From a virus, in the IMG/VR virus record IMGVR_UViG_3300044718_000102, positions 1 through 64,000 of that record: a DNA stretch of 64,000 nucleotides; one strand, given 5' to 3'. Each line of letters opens with the position of its first letter. Position 1 is the first letter of the stretch. The position numbers and the translations under genes are program-made. This document shows, in pieces, positions 7,276-15,821 of the stretch. The notes under the pieces were generated by a model that saw only the letters and a program-made list of their open reading frames with translations, searched no databases and was not told the DNA's origin.

Positions 7276-7599
7276 TCAGAACTTGTGCGCCAGCATCGTC
7301 GCCAGCCCGGCGACCAGCGCGAGGCACAGCACCGGCACCAGCCAGGCGATCACCTGGCGCCGCACCGTGCTGGTCGTGTCCTCCGCCCGCTCGCGCGCGG
7401 CGCGCAGGAAGGCGTGGTCCTTCTGCACGTCGATCAGGTTGGCCTCGCCGTCGACCGCGAGGCCCATGCGGGCGAACTCGGTGCGGATCGCGCTCGAGAT
7501 CCGGCCGCCGAGCTTGTCGGCGACATGATCGCCGATCGCCTCGACGTCGGACGCCGTCAGGCGCGAGCCGAACGGCAGCGGGCGCTGGCTATGGGCCAT
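7276..7599 (-). CDS. C-tail-anchored small membrane protein of lysis module
   Basis: 107 residues. A soluble charged N-terminal part (residues 1-82, including EANLIDVQKDHAFLRAARER) is followed by one C-terminal membrane segment (about 84-104). Proteins of this layout sit in phage lysis cassettes and may be holins or regulators; no catalytic motif. Last gene before the terminator. Confidence 0.65.
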   Translation of the reverse strand: MAHSQRPLPFGSRLTASDVEAIGDHVADKLGGRISSAIRTEFARMGLAVDGEANLIDVQKDHAFLRAARERAEDTTSTVRRQVIAWLVPVLCLALVAGLATMLAHKF

Positions 7600-7620
7600 G
7601 GCGGCGCTCGCGCGTTACGC

Positions 7621-8295
7621 TCAGAAGTGCCACTGCAGCCCGAGCCGCACCATCTGGGCGGCCGGCAGCGTGTCCATGGCGGGCTGGTAGAGGTACTGCA
7701 CGTCGAGGCTCACGCTCGACGCGAGCGCGAACTCGGCGCCCGGGCCGGTGACCATCACGTTGCTGCCGCCGCGCTGCATCATGCCAATGCCGTAGTAGGG
7801 CGCGATCAGCGCGCTCGAGAGGCCGGCCGGCACCGGGATCTGCGCCGGCGCCTGGCCGCCGGTGGTGGTGCCAACCTGGCCCTGGCCGAGCAGGCCCGAG
7901 AGCGCGCCGCCGAATTTCACCTGCTCGAGCCCGACGATGTTGCCGGCGCTCAAGCCCGCGACGCTCGGGCCATTGCTCGCCTGGTAGCCGATGCTGCCCT
8001 CGACCGCGGCGAAATACGTGCCGTTCCACAATTGATACCCGACGCCGACGTCGAAGATCGAGCCGCCCGCGAACAGCGAGCCCGACAGCCCGTTGCCGAT
8101 GACGTCGACATTGGTGCCGAGCCCGGTGATGCCGGCGCGCACATAGAGCCCCGAGCAGTTCGAGATGCTGCACGGCGCCGCCGCCGGCGCCGCGATCACG
8201 GGCGGCGGTGCGGGCGCCGGCGTCGCCGTCTGGGCAAGCGCGGGAGCCGCGGTGAGCATCGCGGCCGCAGCCGCCAGGGTGGCGAGACATCGCAT
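7621..8295 (-). CDS. secreted outer-membrane beta-barrel-like protein
   Basis: 224 residues: Sec signal peptide (1-21, cleavage after ALA), a Pro/Ala linker, two Cys (CSISNCSG), then alternating hydrophobic strands (YVRAGITGLG, FDVGVGYQLW, YFAAVEGSIGYQ, VSLDVQYLYQ) and the ending VRLGLQWHF. A terminal Phe after a strand is the usual outer-membrane barrel signature. Placed at the end of the late operon it is likely a moron-type surface protein or an envelope factor for lysis; it resembles host porin-like small barrels rather than a virion protein. Confidence 0.75.
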   Translation of the reverse strand: MRCLATLAAAAAMLTAAPALAQTATPAPAPPPVIAAPAAAPCSISNCSGLYVRAGITGLGTNVDVIGNGLSGSLFAGGSIFDVGVGYQLWNGTYFAAVEGSIGYQASNGPSVAGLSAGNIVGLEQVKFGGALSGLLGQGQVGTTTGGQAPAQIPVPAGLSSALIAPYYGIGMMQRGGSNVMVTGPGAEFALASSVSLDVQYLYQPAMDTLPAAQMVRLGLQWHF

Positions 8296-8336
8296 GGGTC
8301 TTCTCCTTGTTGTGGTGGGATGTTGCGAGGCGGAAA

Positions 8337-9038
8337 TCAGGTCGCGTGCACGAGCGGCGCGGCTTCCGTCGATTGCTGCTGCGACGACGCGATCGCGCCA
8401 TCGCCGTTGCGAGCCGCGGCCGCCTTCTCGATCGCCGCCACGATCACGGGCAGGAACTTGCCCACCGCGGCGCGGGCCTCCGGTCCGAAGGCATCCAATG
8501 CGGCCGCGGCGTCGAGTGGCGGAGCGTGGCCCTGCGCGGCCGCGGCGATCTGGTGTCCGATGTCGGCCGCGACCTCGCCATCGATGCCGGGGATGCGGGC
8601 GAGCAGCTGCTCAGCCGCCTCGTTCGGCTTGACGCCGAAGTGATCGAGCAGCTCCTTGCCGATGCTCAGCCCCCGGCGCAGCGCGTTGGCGGCGACCTTG
8701 GAGCCGAGCTCGACCGTGAGCACGCGGCCACGGATGGCGCCCGGGGTCACCGCAAAGCCCCAGCCGATCAGATGGTCCCACAGCGCCTCGAGCGCCTGGC
8801 GCTTCTTATCGTCCTTAACGCTCAGGTGGATGAGCGCGCCGCCGGCGGTGCCGACCAGCACCAGCAGCCATTGGGCGATGGCGAGCATGGTCGCGGAATC
8901 GAGCGTGAGCGTTGTCGGCGAGCTGCTCGGCGTCGCCGGCGTGAGGCCGGTGGCGATCAGGTCGCCGATCGGATCCGCGAATGCCGCCGACGCGCAGCAC
9001 AAGGCCGCCGCGGCGAGCGCGGCATGACGAAGCTTCAT
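8337..9038 (-). CDS. holin-like (LLH-type) membrane protein, putative
   Basis: 233 residues with an N-terminal signal-like segment (1-21, SAAFA), a membrane segment near 52-74 (MLAIAQWLLVLVGTAGGALIHL) and a long soluble helical part (AANALRRGLSIGKELLDHFG). The arrangement of one TM followed by a helical domain is that of long phage holins. Lies between endolysin and outer membrane protein genes. The cleavable signal is unusual for a holin, so an envelope-anchored lysis factor is the alternative. Confidence 0.55.
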   Translation of the reverse strand: MKLRHAALAAAALCCASAAFADPIGDLIATGLTPATPSSSPTTLTLDSATMLAIAQWLLVLVGTAGGALIHLSVKDDKKRQALEALWDHLIGWGFAVTPGAIRGRVLTVELGSKVAANALRRGLSIGKELLDHFGVKPNEAAEQLLARIPGIDGEVAADIGHQIAAAAQGHAPPLDAAAALDAFGPEARAAVGKFLPVIVAAIEKAAAARNGDGAIASSQQQSTEAAPLVHAT

Positions 9039-9063
9039 TGGTTTTACTCCGGGGGCGGGGTTT

Positions 9064-9156
9064 TCAGTGCGCGGTGTCGATGCCGGCGAAGACGAGGACG
9101 GCGACCACGATGAAGATGATGCCGACCACCACGATGCCGGTGATGATGATGTTCAT
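9064..9156 (-). CDS. 30-aa single-span membrane peptide
   Basis: Almost the whole protein is one hydrophobic helix (IIITGIVVVGIIFIVVAVLV). The ATG overlaps the endolysin stop (ATGA), so it is translationally coupled. A small holin-like or pinholin-like role in the lysis cassette is plausible from context only. Confidence 0.6.
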   Translation of the reverse strand: MNIIITGIVVVGIIFIVVAVLVFAGIDTAH

Positions 9157-9935
9157 GCGCTGCCTCCGCCTTGCTGTTGGTCGTGGGCCGCGGGATGCGG
9201 CGCGGGTGATGCGGCTACGTGGACGGCCTGCAGATCGGCTTGCCGAGCGGGCGCAGGCGCCGGACCCGCTGCCGCGGCGCCGAGCTCGTGGCGCCACCGC
9301 GCGGTCCATTGCTCGCGCTCGGCGAGGCCTATCGTGCCGCCGTTGAGATGCCTGGTCACCTCGACGACGTCTCCGCGCGCGGCAAAGGGCAGGCAGCCGC
9401 AGAGGACAAAATCCGCGACGCCGCACAGCAGCGCATGGGCCGGATCGCTGACGAGGTCGGGATGGTTGAGGAGATCGAGGCCGGTGGCGGCGGCGAGCTT
9501 GGCGTAACCTTGGCGGCCGGTGCATTGCGAGAGCCCGCGGCCGCGGAAAGTCCAGCCGTCATCCGACGGCGGCAGCGCATTGCCCATGCGGCCGCCATAG
9601 GCGACGTCGGCGATCATGCGGGGATTGTGCGCGTAGCGGGAAGGCATCGAGCCGGTGAAGTGGGCAGGCCAGGTGCGCGCCAGGCCGGCGGCGTCGTAAT
9701 TGAGGTTCTCCGTCATCTCCAAGCCGGCGCCGCATTCCTCGCTGAACTGGCCCATCATCATCGCGAGCACGAGCGGCGTCGTGATGCCGTGCGCCGCCAG
9801 CACCGCACGTGCGGCCGCGATGATGCCCGCGGTGAGGCCGGGCACGTGCTGGTCCGCATGGGGCCATAGGCGGGGGAGCGCGGCACCGAGCAGGCCGGCG
9901 CAATCCGCCGCCGGCGGGGCGGTGAGGTCGAGCAT
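9153..9935 (-). CDS. endolysin, GH19 chitinase-like muramidase
   Basis: 260 residues. Residues ~55-200 match glycoside hydrolase family 19-type phage lysins: QFSEECGAGLEMTENLNY (candidate catalytic Glu 66/67, 73 and 76), a W-P-F stretch, NPRMIADVAYGGRMGN, and GWTFRGRGLSQCTGRQGYAKL. The family cuts the sugar backbone of peptidoglycan. No signal peptide, so it would need a holin. C-terminal 40 residues are Ala/Pro-rich linker. First gene of the lysis module, with a weak GAGG site 9 nt before ATG. Confidence 0.85.
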   Translation of the reverse strand: MLDLTAPPAADCAGLLGAALPRLWPHADQHVPGLTAGIIAAARAVLAAHGITTPLVLAMMMGQFSEECGAGLEMTENLNYDAAGLARTWPAHFTGSMPSRYAHNPRMIADVAYGGRMGNALPPSDDGWTFRGRGLSQCTGRQGYAKLAAATGLDLLNHPDLVSDPAHALLCGVADFVLCGCLPFAARGDVVEVTRHLNGGTIGLAEREQWTARWRHELGAAAAGPAPAPARQADLQAVHVAASPAPHPAAHDQQQGGGSA

Positions 9936-10019
9936 GATGATGCCTCGTATAGGAGATGAAGCTGCGCGGCGGGGTGGCGCGGCAAGCTAGCCCGGGCGCC
10001 GGGGCGTCAACCGTGCGGG

Positions 10020-12455
10020 CTACTGGACCCGCTCGCCGTAGATGGTGCTGTCGGCAGCGTTAGCGCTGTCATTCGCCGCCATCTTCGACGCGGTCGTTGA
10101 GGTGATGTTCCTGCAATCGATCCGGATATTGCCGGCCGGCGAAACGAAGATGCCGCTGAGCGATATCTTGAGCTCCGGCCCGCCGCCAGTGAACGTGACC
10201 TGGGTGCTGTCCTTGACGGTCGTCCCGTCCCACAGCTTGCAGCGGATGACATCGCCGTTGTTGGCCGTCGCGGTGACGCCGCCGTGCGCGCTCCAGGTCC
10301 CCGTCGTGCCCTGCGCCATGCTCGGGCCGGGTTGATAGGTCGCCGTGTTGTTGAGCGGCACATCGGCGGCGAGGACATTGCTCGCCGTGCTCAGCCCGCA
10401 GGTAGAGCCGAGCGTGCAAGTCTGGCCGGCGACCGTCGTCGACGGATTGACCAGCGCCGAGTTCGGGATGTTCGTCAGTGTATTGGTGCTACCACTGATG
10501 CTCTTGCCGGTCAGCGTCTGCGTGTCGCTGGTGCCGACAACGGCCCCGGTCGGCACAGCCTTGCCGCTGTCGGCGACGAGGTTCGCCGTCGAGGATATGA
10601 AGTTGCCCGACGTGATGCCGGACGTGGCCGTGGTGCCGGCAGTGATCGCGCAACTGGCGGCCGTCGAGATGGTGACAATCGTCGTGCCGCTGAGCACGAT
10701 GCACGGGCCGGCAGTCAGGTGTGCCGAGAGATTGTCCCAGGTGTCGGGCGAGCCACCACCGTTGCCGCCGGAGGTCAGGAACTGACCGGGGGCGCCGTAG
10801 TTGACGGTCGACGATGCGCCGGTCCCGCTCTGCACGCCGAGAGCGCCGACGTAAAAATTGACGACGCAGTCGGTGCCGCCGGGGAACACTGAGTTAGGAT
10901 TGACGCCGTCAGGCGACGGCAGCGTCGACATGAAGCAGCGCGGTCCACTGATCGCGGCGAAGCCCGTGAATGTCGGCGAACCGGACGACAGCGGTTGCGT
11001 GCTGATGATGGCGCCGCCGCCCTGCACGAGCGCGAATCCGGTCGCGAACGTCAGGTTCGCCGACCCGGCGAACGTGCCTCCGATTTCGATGACGCCGCCG
11101 GCGCCGGCCGAGAAGGCAGCGTTGCCGCCGCCCGTGATGAAATTGCTGAAGTTGATCGTGACCGATCCGCCGTAGTTGGCGACCACGAACGTTCCGTTGA
11201 CCAGCGCGCCGAACGACACGAAGGCCGCATCGACGTGACCATATTGCCCGGTGCCAACATTGATGTAGTTCGATGCCTGGCCGGTCGCGTTGTCCATGAA
11301 CGCAACGTTGTTGATGCCCGCCGTGCATCCATCCTTGACGATGATGGCTCCGTTGTCGCCAGTATGCGGCGCAGCCCTGATGGTGACCGCAGTCGGCGCG
11401 TTGGCATCGCCCTGGATCGAAAACACCGACTGCCCGATCAGCGGCCCCATGAAGCAGTGGAAGGCATAATTGCTCGATGCGCCGTGGGCGAGAGCGATCG
11501 CCGCGCCAAAGCCGGCAAGGTCGTAGTTGAAGATCAGCAGATTGACGGCGTGCTGCGCCGTCAGGAACGGCGCCGCGGGCGAAAGACCATTGTTGGTGTC
11601 GTTGCCTGGCGCACAGGTTGAGGCGCCGGTCGTGCCGCAGGTCGCCGACGCCGCGATCATGTCGCCGTTGCCGACGCCGCCGCCGGTGACAATCGCCGAG
11701 AGCGTGACTGTCGCGGCCGACGTTGCCGTGATCGTCGTCGAGGGCGGGATGACACCCGCCGTGTTGTCGGTGATCGTCTGGCCGACAAGGAACGTCCCGA
11801 ACGAAAACTGGATCGTGTCGCCGGAGCCTACGCCGCCGCCGATGACATTCGCCGAGAGCGTGACCGTCGTCGGCGTGACCGAGAGCACCGTCGTCGAGGC
11901 CGGGATGACCGACGCCGTCGCGTCCGTGACCGTGGCGCCCACCGCGATCGACGTTGGCGTCGAGGCGAAATGCAGGATGGCGTTGCCCGCCGCAGTCGTT
12001 CCGTTTGTGGTCGCCGAGCCGACGGCAAAGTGCAGGATGTTGTCGCCCGCCGCAGTCGTCGCGCTGGCCGCGGCGGCGTTGCCGTTGACGAAGAAGGTTT
12101 GGCTCGACGTGAATTGCGTGCGCGCATTGGTGATCCCGTAGCCGGCGAGCGTGGTCGGGGTGCCGGTCACGTGCGCCCACGGGATCGCGCAGGTGAGAAC
12201 CCCCGAGATCGAGATCGCACAGTCGCCGGTGAGCGGCACCGCCGTAGCCAGGTTCGAGCTGTTGCCGACGTAGACGTCGCCGGCCGGGAGCGGCAGGCCG
12301 CTCGCAAACGACTGCTGGACGAACGCCGTCGACGCGCATGCGTTGGTGGCGTCGCCCAGCGGCATGGTCGGGCAGGTCTTGTTCTGCGCCGCCGCGGGCA
12401 GCGCCGCGCAGATGAGCGCGCCGGCCAGCGCCAGCAGGATCCCGAGGCGTTTCAT
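10020..12455 (-). CDS. secreted beta-helix-type tail fibre/spike protein
   Basis: 811 residues. The ATG at 12455 is preceded by GGGAGG, defining an N-terminal Sec signal peptide (1-22, AAAQ). Then PTMPLGDATNACAS and a GDVYVGNSS motif of phage fibre N-termini, a Ser/Thr/Gly-rich repeat region (TTVTLSA and TTITATS copies), then a central run of short strands with NYINVGTGQYGHVDAAFVS-like turns consistent with a parallel beta-helix. C-terminal 70 residues form a separate domain. Probably a receptor-binding or polysaccharide-contacting appendage. A signal peptide on a virion-type gene is odd; a secreted host-surface protein is the alternative. Confidence 0.7.
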   Translation of the reverse strand: MKRLGILLALAGALICAALPAAAQNKTCPTMPLGDATNACASTAFVQQSFASGLPLPAGDVYVGNSSNLATAVPLTGDCAISISGVLTCAIPWAHVTGTPTTLAGYGITNARTQFTSSQTFFVNGNAAAASATTAAGDNILHFAVGSATTNGTTAAGNAILHFASTPTSIAVGATVTDATASVIPASTTVLSVTPTTVTLSANVIGGGVGSGDTIQFSFGTFLVGQTITDNTAGVIPPSTTITATSAATVTLSAIVTGGGVGNGDMIAASATCGTTGASTCAPGNDTNNGLSPAAPFLTAQHAVNLLIFNYDLAGFGAAIALAHGASSNYAFHCFMGPLIGQSVFSIQGDANAPTAVTIRAAPHTGDNGAIIVKDGCTAGINNVAFMDNATGQASNYINVGTGQYGHVDAAFVSFGALVNGTFVVANYGGSVTINFSNFITGGGNAAFSAGAGGVIEIGGTFAGSANLTFATGFALVQGGGAIISTQPLSSGSPTFTGFAAISGPRCFMSTLPSPDGVNPNSVFPGGTDCVVNFYVGALGVQSGTGASSTVNYGAPGQFLTSGGNGGGSPDTWDNLSAHLTAGPCIVLSGTTIVTISTAASCAITAGTTATSGITSGNFISSTANLVADSGKAVPTGAVVGTSDTQTLTGKSISGSTNTLTNIPNSALVNPSTTVAGQTCTLGSTCGLSTASNVLAADVPLNNTATYQPGPSMAQGTTGTWSAHGGVTATANNGDVIRCKLWDGTTVKDSTQVTFTGGGPELKISLSGIFVSPAGNIRIDCRNITSTTASKMAANDSANAADSTIYGERVQ

Positions 12456-12469
12456 CGCCACAACCTCCC

Positions 12470-13168
12470 CTACACGTACTCTAGCGCAGTGAGTGTACCG
12501 TCGCCGTTGTTCGCCGTCAGCGCGTTGAAGGCGCAATTCACACGCACTTTCCCGCGCGCGCGGATTTCCTTCTGGTCCTTGGGCAGGATGGCGATCGAGC
12601 CGGCGCCCTGGCTGGCGGCGAGGTTGCCCGGGGCCACCCATTTGAGCTGCGTCCCCGGGTTGTGCCACAGCAGGCCGCGGCGGTTCGGGTTGGCGCCCAG
12701 GATCTGGCTCGATGCCGTCGTGAGCCCCGCAATCGCGAAGCTGCCGGGCGAGGTGCGGTCGATGGCGTAGTTCTGCGCCATCACGGCCTCGGGCGCCGGC
12801 ACCGCCGGATTGTTGTCGGTGAAGCTCCACACCGTGAGGCCGAACGCGCCGGCCGAGTCGGCGACCACCTGCCAGCCGCAGTTGACCCGCACCACCGCGT
12901 CGTCGTCCTCGGCGTTGCCGCCATGGCTGTCGTAGAGCTCGAAATACGAGTACCCCTCGATCGCGATGCCGCCGGCACCGGCGGCGAGCGCTGTGCCGAG
13001 CGGCATCACGCGCAGCACTGTCGCGGGCTGCGGGTTGAAGAACAGGATCCCGTGCCGCACCGGGTCGGCCGCGATCGCCGTGACGGGCGCGGTCGAGATC
13101 CCGGTGACCGCGACCCCGATCGGGCCGAGCACCGGGATGTCGCCGCGCAGATAGGCGCGCATCACCAT
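12470..13168 (-). CDS. phage structural protein, tail-associated (232 aa)
   Basis: Two similar halves: each has a bulky loop followed by a short strand block with HGILFFNPQ (first half) and RGLLWHNPG (second half), suggesting an internal duplication. Beta-rich, no signal. Located between the fibre-like gene and the long fibre gene, so a tail fibre accessory or cap. 14 nt before the 10020 gene's start. Confidence 0.65.
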   Translation of the reverse strand: MVMRAYLRGDIPVLGPIGVAVTGISTAPVTAIAADPVRHGILFFNPQPATVLRVMPLGTALAAGAGGIAIEGYSYFELYDSHGGNAEDDDAVVRVNCGWQVVADSAGAFGLTVWSFTDNNPAVPAPEAVMAQNYAIDRTSPGSFAIAGLTTASSQILGANPNRRGLLWHNPGTQLKWVAPGNLAASQGAGSIAILPKDQKEIRARGKVRVNCAFNALTANNGDGTLTALEYV

Positions 13169-13172
13169 GGGA

Positions 13173-15293
13173 CTACCCGCGCCATTGCACGCTCACCTGC
13201 TGGAAGTTCTCCCCGCCGACCGCGGTTGCGCCGGTGACCGCGATCTGCGCGAGGCCGAAGACGTTGATCGCGCCGAGCCAGGGCGGGCTCTCGTACTCGC
13301 CCGAGGGCGCCGCGGTGAGCACGCCGCTGCCGGGATTGACGTTGTTGATGAAGCCGCGCACGCCCGAGAACGCGACCTGGTTGCCCCAGCCGACGCCGAC
13401 CGAGTAGCTCGTCGAGGTCGACGAGGCGCCGTTGAGCTCGGCCATCGCGAAGGCGCGCGCCGGTTCCTCGGCGAGTCCCGAGAAGGCCGTGACCACCGCG
13501 CCGCTCGCCCACTGCGCCGGCGAGCCGGTGACCGCCCCCGAATTGTTGTCGCCGGCCTTGACGATGACCGGCTTGCGGTTGAACGCGTTCCACACCGCGC
13601 GCCGCGTCTGCGGCCCCCACGCGACGTTGATCGTCACCTGGGCGCCGGCGGGGTCGACCAGGAACGAGCCGACATAGAGCCCGGCGCCGGGCGCCAGCGT
13701 GAAGCTCGAGGCGCCGTTGGTGGCGACCATCGTGTTGGCGTTGCGCAGGAAGCCGTCGAACGCGCGCGAGTGCTGTGTCGAGCCGGCGCCGAAGCCGCGC
13801 GCCGCGAACTGCCCGCCGCTCGTGTAGGCGCCGGTGGGGACGCTGCCGTTGAGCGAGAAGTTGTTGGCATCGACGCGGGTCACCGTCCAGGTGCCGTTCG
13901 CCCCGGTGTTGCCCTGCACGCCGCTGACCGGGACGGTGTCGCCGGTGAGCAGGCTGTGGCCGTTCGCCGTGATGACGATCGGCGACGAGACGGTCGCGCC
14001 GGTGATGCGCTGGCCGGGATTGCGCCAGCCCGGCCCGGCAACGATGGTCAGCGCGCCGAAGGCGACGCACAGGTAGACGTCGTAGGCCTGGTTGGCGAGG
14101 TTGGCGGACGAGAGCGCGAGCACCAGATCCGACGTGAACGGGACCTGCACGGTCTGCCCGCCGGTCCAGATCGGCGCCGAGTTGCCGGTGTCGGCCGTGT
14201 AGAAGATCGCGGGCGAGCCGATCACGTCGGCGGTGACCACCGGCCGGCCGGTGGTGAGCGTGAGGTAGCCGCCCGGCGGCGACATCGCGGGTGGCATCTG
14301 CATCAAAATCCAGGTGCCCGCGCCGGCGCCGTTGGTGCTGACGAAATACGAGCCCGGGCCGACCGTGACGACGGTGCCGGTCGCGTTGTTGGTGAAGGCA
14401 TCGGCGGCGTTCGGCGAAAACGCCGCGGTGCCGGCGATCACCGTCACCCAGAAGCCGAACCCGTTCCACAGCGTGTTGGCGCGCGCCAGGAAGTAGGTCA
14501 GCGGCCCGCTCGCAAGCCGCTGGGTGAAATGGAACGTGGCCGAGACCGTCTGGTTTGTGGCGTCGGCGCTGATCGGGAAGCTCTGGCGCAGGAAGCCGGC
14601 GCCGTCGTCGGCAAGCCCGTATGCGCCGATGGTCTCGACCGCGGCGGAGCCGAGGCCGAACGCCGCGCGCCCCGCCGCGAGCGAGGCGGCGCCGACCACC
14701 GGCGCCATCGGCGCCGAGATCGTCCCCGCGGCGGGCGCCTGGCCGACCGTCGGGTTGCCCTGGGCATCGAACACCAGCGCGAGGCCTGCGCGCTGCGCCG
14801 CCGGCGGCAGCGGCGGCGGCATCGCGGTGTCGGCCGCATTGACCACGATGGCGCGGCCGAACAGCTCGCCCTCCTGCTGGGTCTGCATCTCGATCCGGTC
14901 GAGCCCCTGCTCCATCGAGCTCGCGAGCTGGCCATAGCTCGCCTGGTTCTGCAGGCTGACGAGCTGCGCGAGCGTAAGCGCGCGCAGGATCGTCAGCGTG
15001 GTGCCGGCCGCGATCGGCGTGCCGTTCGGGTTGTAGGTGACGGTGCCGCCCATGCCCCACAGCGCGCTGCCGACCGGCGCGGCGAGCGCGACCTGGCACT
15101 GCGTCGCGCCCGCGCCCTGGGCGAGCGTCGTCTGGTTGCCGGCCGCGTCGGTGAACAGCACCGTGAAATTGGCCAGCGCCGCCGACAGGTTCGCGGTCGT
15201 GCCGTCCCACGCATTATTGAACGCGAACGCAAACGCGACCTGCGCGCCCGTGCCGGCGATCACCGCCTTGTTGGTCGAGGAGACGACGGTCAT
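13173..15293 (-). CDS. long tail fibre protein with FCCH-like domain
   Basis: 706 residues. The N-terminus is strand-rich and fits a podovirus fibre base. Residues ~100-135 are a short coiled helix (MEQGLDRIEMQTQQ). Around 455-500 the pattern GHSLLTGDTVPVSGV...TRVDANNFSLNGS is a small beta domain often repeated in tail proteins (E1-FCCH-like). The C-terminal ~200 residues look like a beta-sandwich. Follows T7 gene 17 position. Overlaps 4 nt with the next upstream small gene. Confidence 0.75.
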   Translation of the reverse strand: MTVVSSTNKAVIAGTGAQVAFAFAFNNAWDGTTANLSAALANFTVLFTDAAGNQTTLAQGAGATQCQVALAAPVGSALWGMGGTVTYNPNGTPIAAGTTLTILRALTLAQLVSLQNQASYGQLASSMEQGLDRIEMQTQQEGELFGRAIVVNAADTAMPPPLPPAAQRAGLALVFDAQGNPTVGQAPAAGTISAPMAPVVGAASLAAGRAAFGLGSAAVETIGAYGLADDGAGFLRQSFPISADATNQTVSATFHFTQRLASGPLTYFLARANTLWNGFGFWVTVIAGTAAFSPNAADAFTNNATGTVVTVGPGSYFVSTNGAGAGTWILMQMPPAMSPPGGYLTLTTGRPVVTADVIGSPAIFYTADTGNSAPIWTGGQTVQVPFTSDLVLALSSANLANQAYDVYLCVAFGALTIVAGPGWRNPGQRITGATVSSPIVITANGHSLLTGDTVPVSGVQGNTGANGTWTVTRVDANNFSLNGSVPTGAYTSGGQFAARGFGAGSTQHSRAFDGFLRNANTMVATNGASSFTLAPGAGLYVGSFLVDPAGAQVTINVAWGPQTRRAVWNAFNRKPVIVKAGDNNSGAVTGSPAQWASGAVVTAFSGLAEEPARAFAMAELNGASSTSTSYSVGVGWGNQVAFSGVRGFINNVNPGSGVLTAAPSGEYESPPWLGAINVFGLAQIAVTGATAVGGENFQQVSVQWRG

Positions 15294-15634
15294 TTCTTTT
15301 TGCCCCGCGCCAGCTGCTTCGCCAAAAACGCCATCACGTCGTCCGCGTCCGCCGCTGGCTCATGCGCCTGCGTCTCCCCTCCCCCCGCGCGCGCAGCGCG
15401 TGGCGGGGAGGGGTCGGGGGTGGGGGGCGCCGCTTGCGCATGCGCCTGCGCCGCCACCGCCCGCAGCACCGCCCCATGCCCATTGAGCCCCGGCGTCGCC
15501 ACCCCATGCGCCGGCAGGAACGGCGCATGCGGCCGCCGCGGCGCCCGCCGCCGCAGCCGCCCGCGCCCCGGATGCCGCGGCGCCCGCACCGCCGGCCGTC
15601 CGCCGGGCACGATGTGCACGCTGTCGTCAGCCAT
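15290..15634 (-). CDS. small Pro/Arg-rich protein with repeat insertion
   Basis: 114 residues from ATG 15634. The middle carries PPTPDPSPPRAARAGGG encoded by a palindromic host-type repeat (15374-15424), so that part is probably a neutral insertion. C-terminal VMAFLAKQLARGKKK looks like the original gene end. Function unknown; the 4-nt overlap with the fibre gene suggests coupling. Confidence 0.5.
   Translation of the reverse strand: MADDSVHIVPGGRPAVRAPRHPGRGRLRRRAPRRPHAPFLPAHGVATPGLNGHGAVLRAVAAQAHAQAAPPTPDPSPPRAARAGGGETQAHEPAADADDVMAFLAKQLARGKKK
15374..15424. repeat. palindromic GC repeat inside a coding region
   Basis: A CTCCCCTCC...GGGGAGGGGTC palindrome of the same general type as the copies at 15664, 15750 and 19728, here in frame within the 15290 gene. 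Encodes the low-complexity PPTPDPSPPR stretch. Confidence 0.75.
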
Positions 15635-15663
15635 CGATGTTCCTCTCAGCGCACGGCGCCAGC

Positions 15664-15708
15664 GCTCCCTCTCCCCCTTCAGGGGGAGAGGGTCGGGGTG
15701 AGGGGGCG
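15664..15708. repeat. palindromic GC repeat, intergenic copy
   Basis: GCTCCCTCTCCCCC ... GGGGGAGAGGGTCGGGG. It shares the CTCCC...GAGGGTCGGGGTGAGGGG core with the copy inside the 1724-aa gene. Lies in the 187-nt gap between the 15290 and 15822 genes. Confidence 0.85.
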
Positions 15709-15749
15709 TCTCCGCGAGTCCCAACAACCGAAGTGATCTACGGCGCCTC

Positions 15750-15800
15750 GGCGCCCCTCACCCCGCCCCTCTCCCCGCAAGCGCGGGGCGAGGGAGCGCC
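15750..15800. repeat. palindromic GC repeat, inverted copy
   Basis: About 51 bp, near-identical (two differences by eye) to the reverse complement of 19728-19777. Ends 22 nt before the stop of the 960-aa gene. With the 15664 copy it makes a divergent pair. Confidence 0.85.
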
Positions 15801-15821
15801 GGCGCCGTGCGCGGGATGCGC

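Noticed and set aside
13167-15701. 844-residue plus-strand frame across the tail fibre gene
   Set aside because: Low-complexity Arg/Gly/Ala composition opposite a clear fibre gene; a shadow frame.
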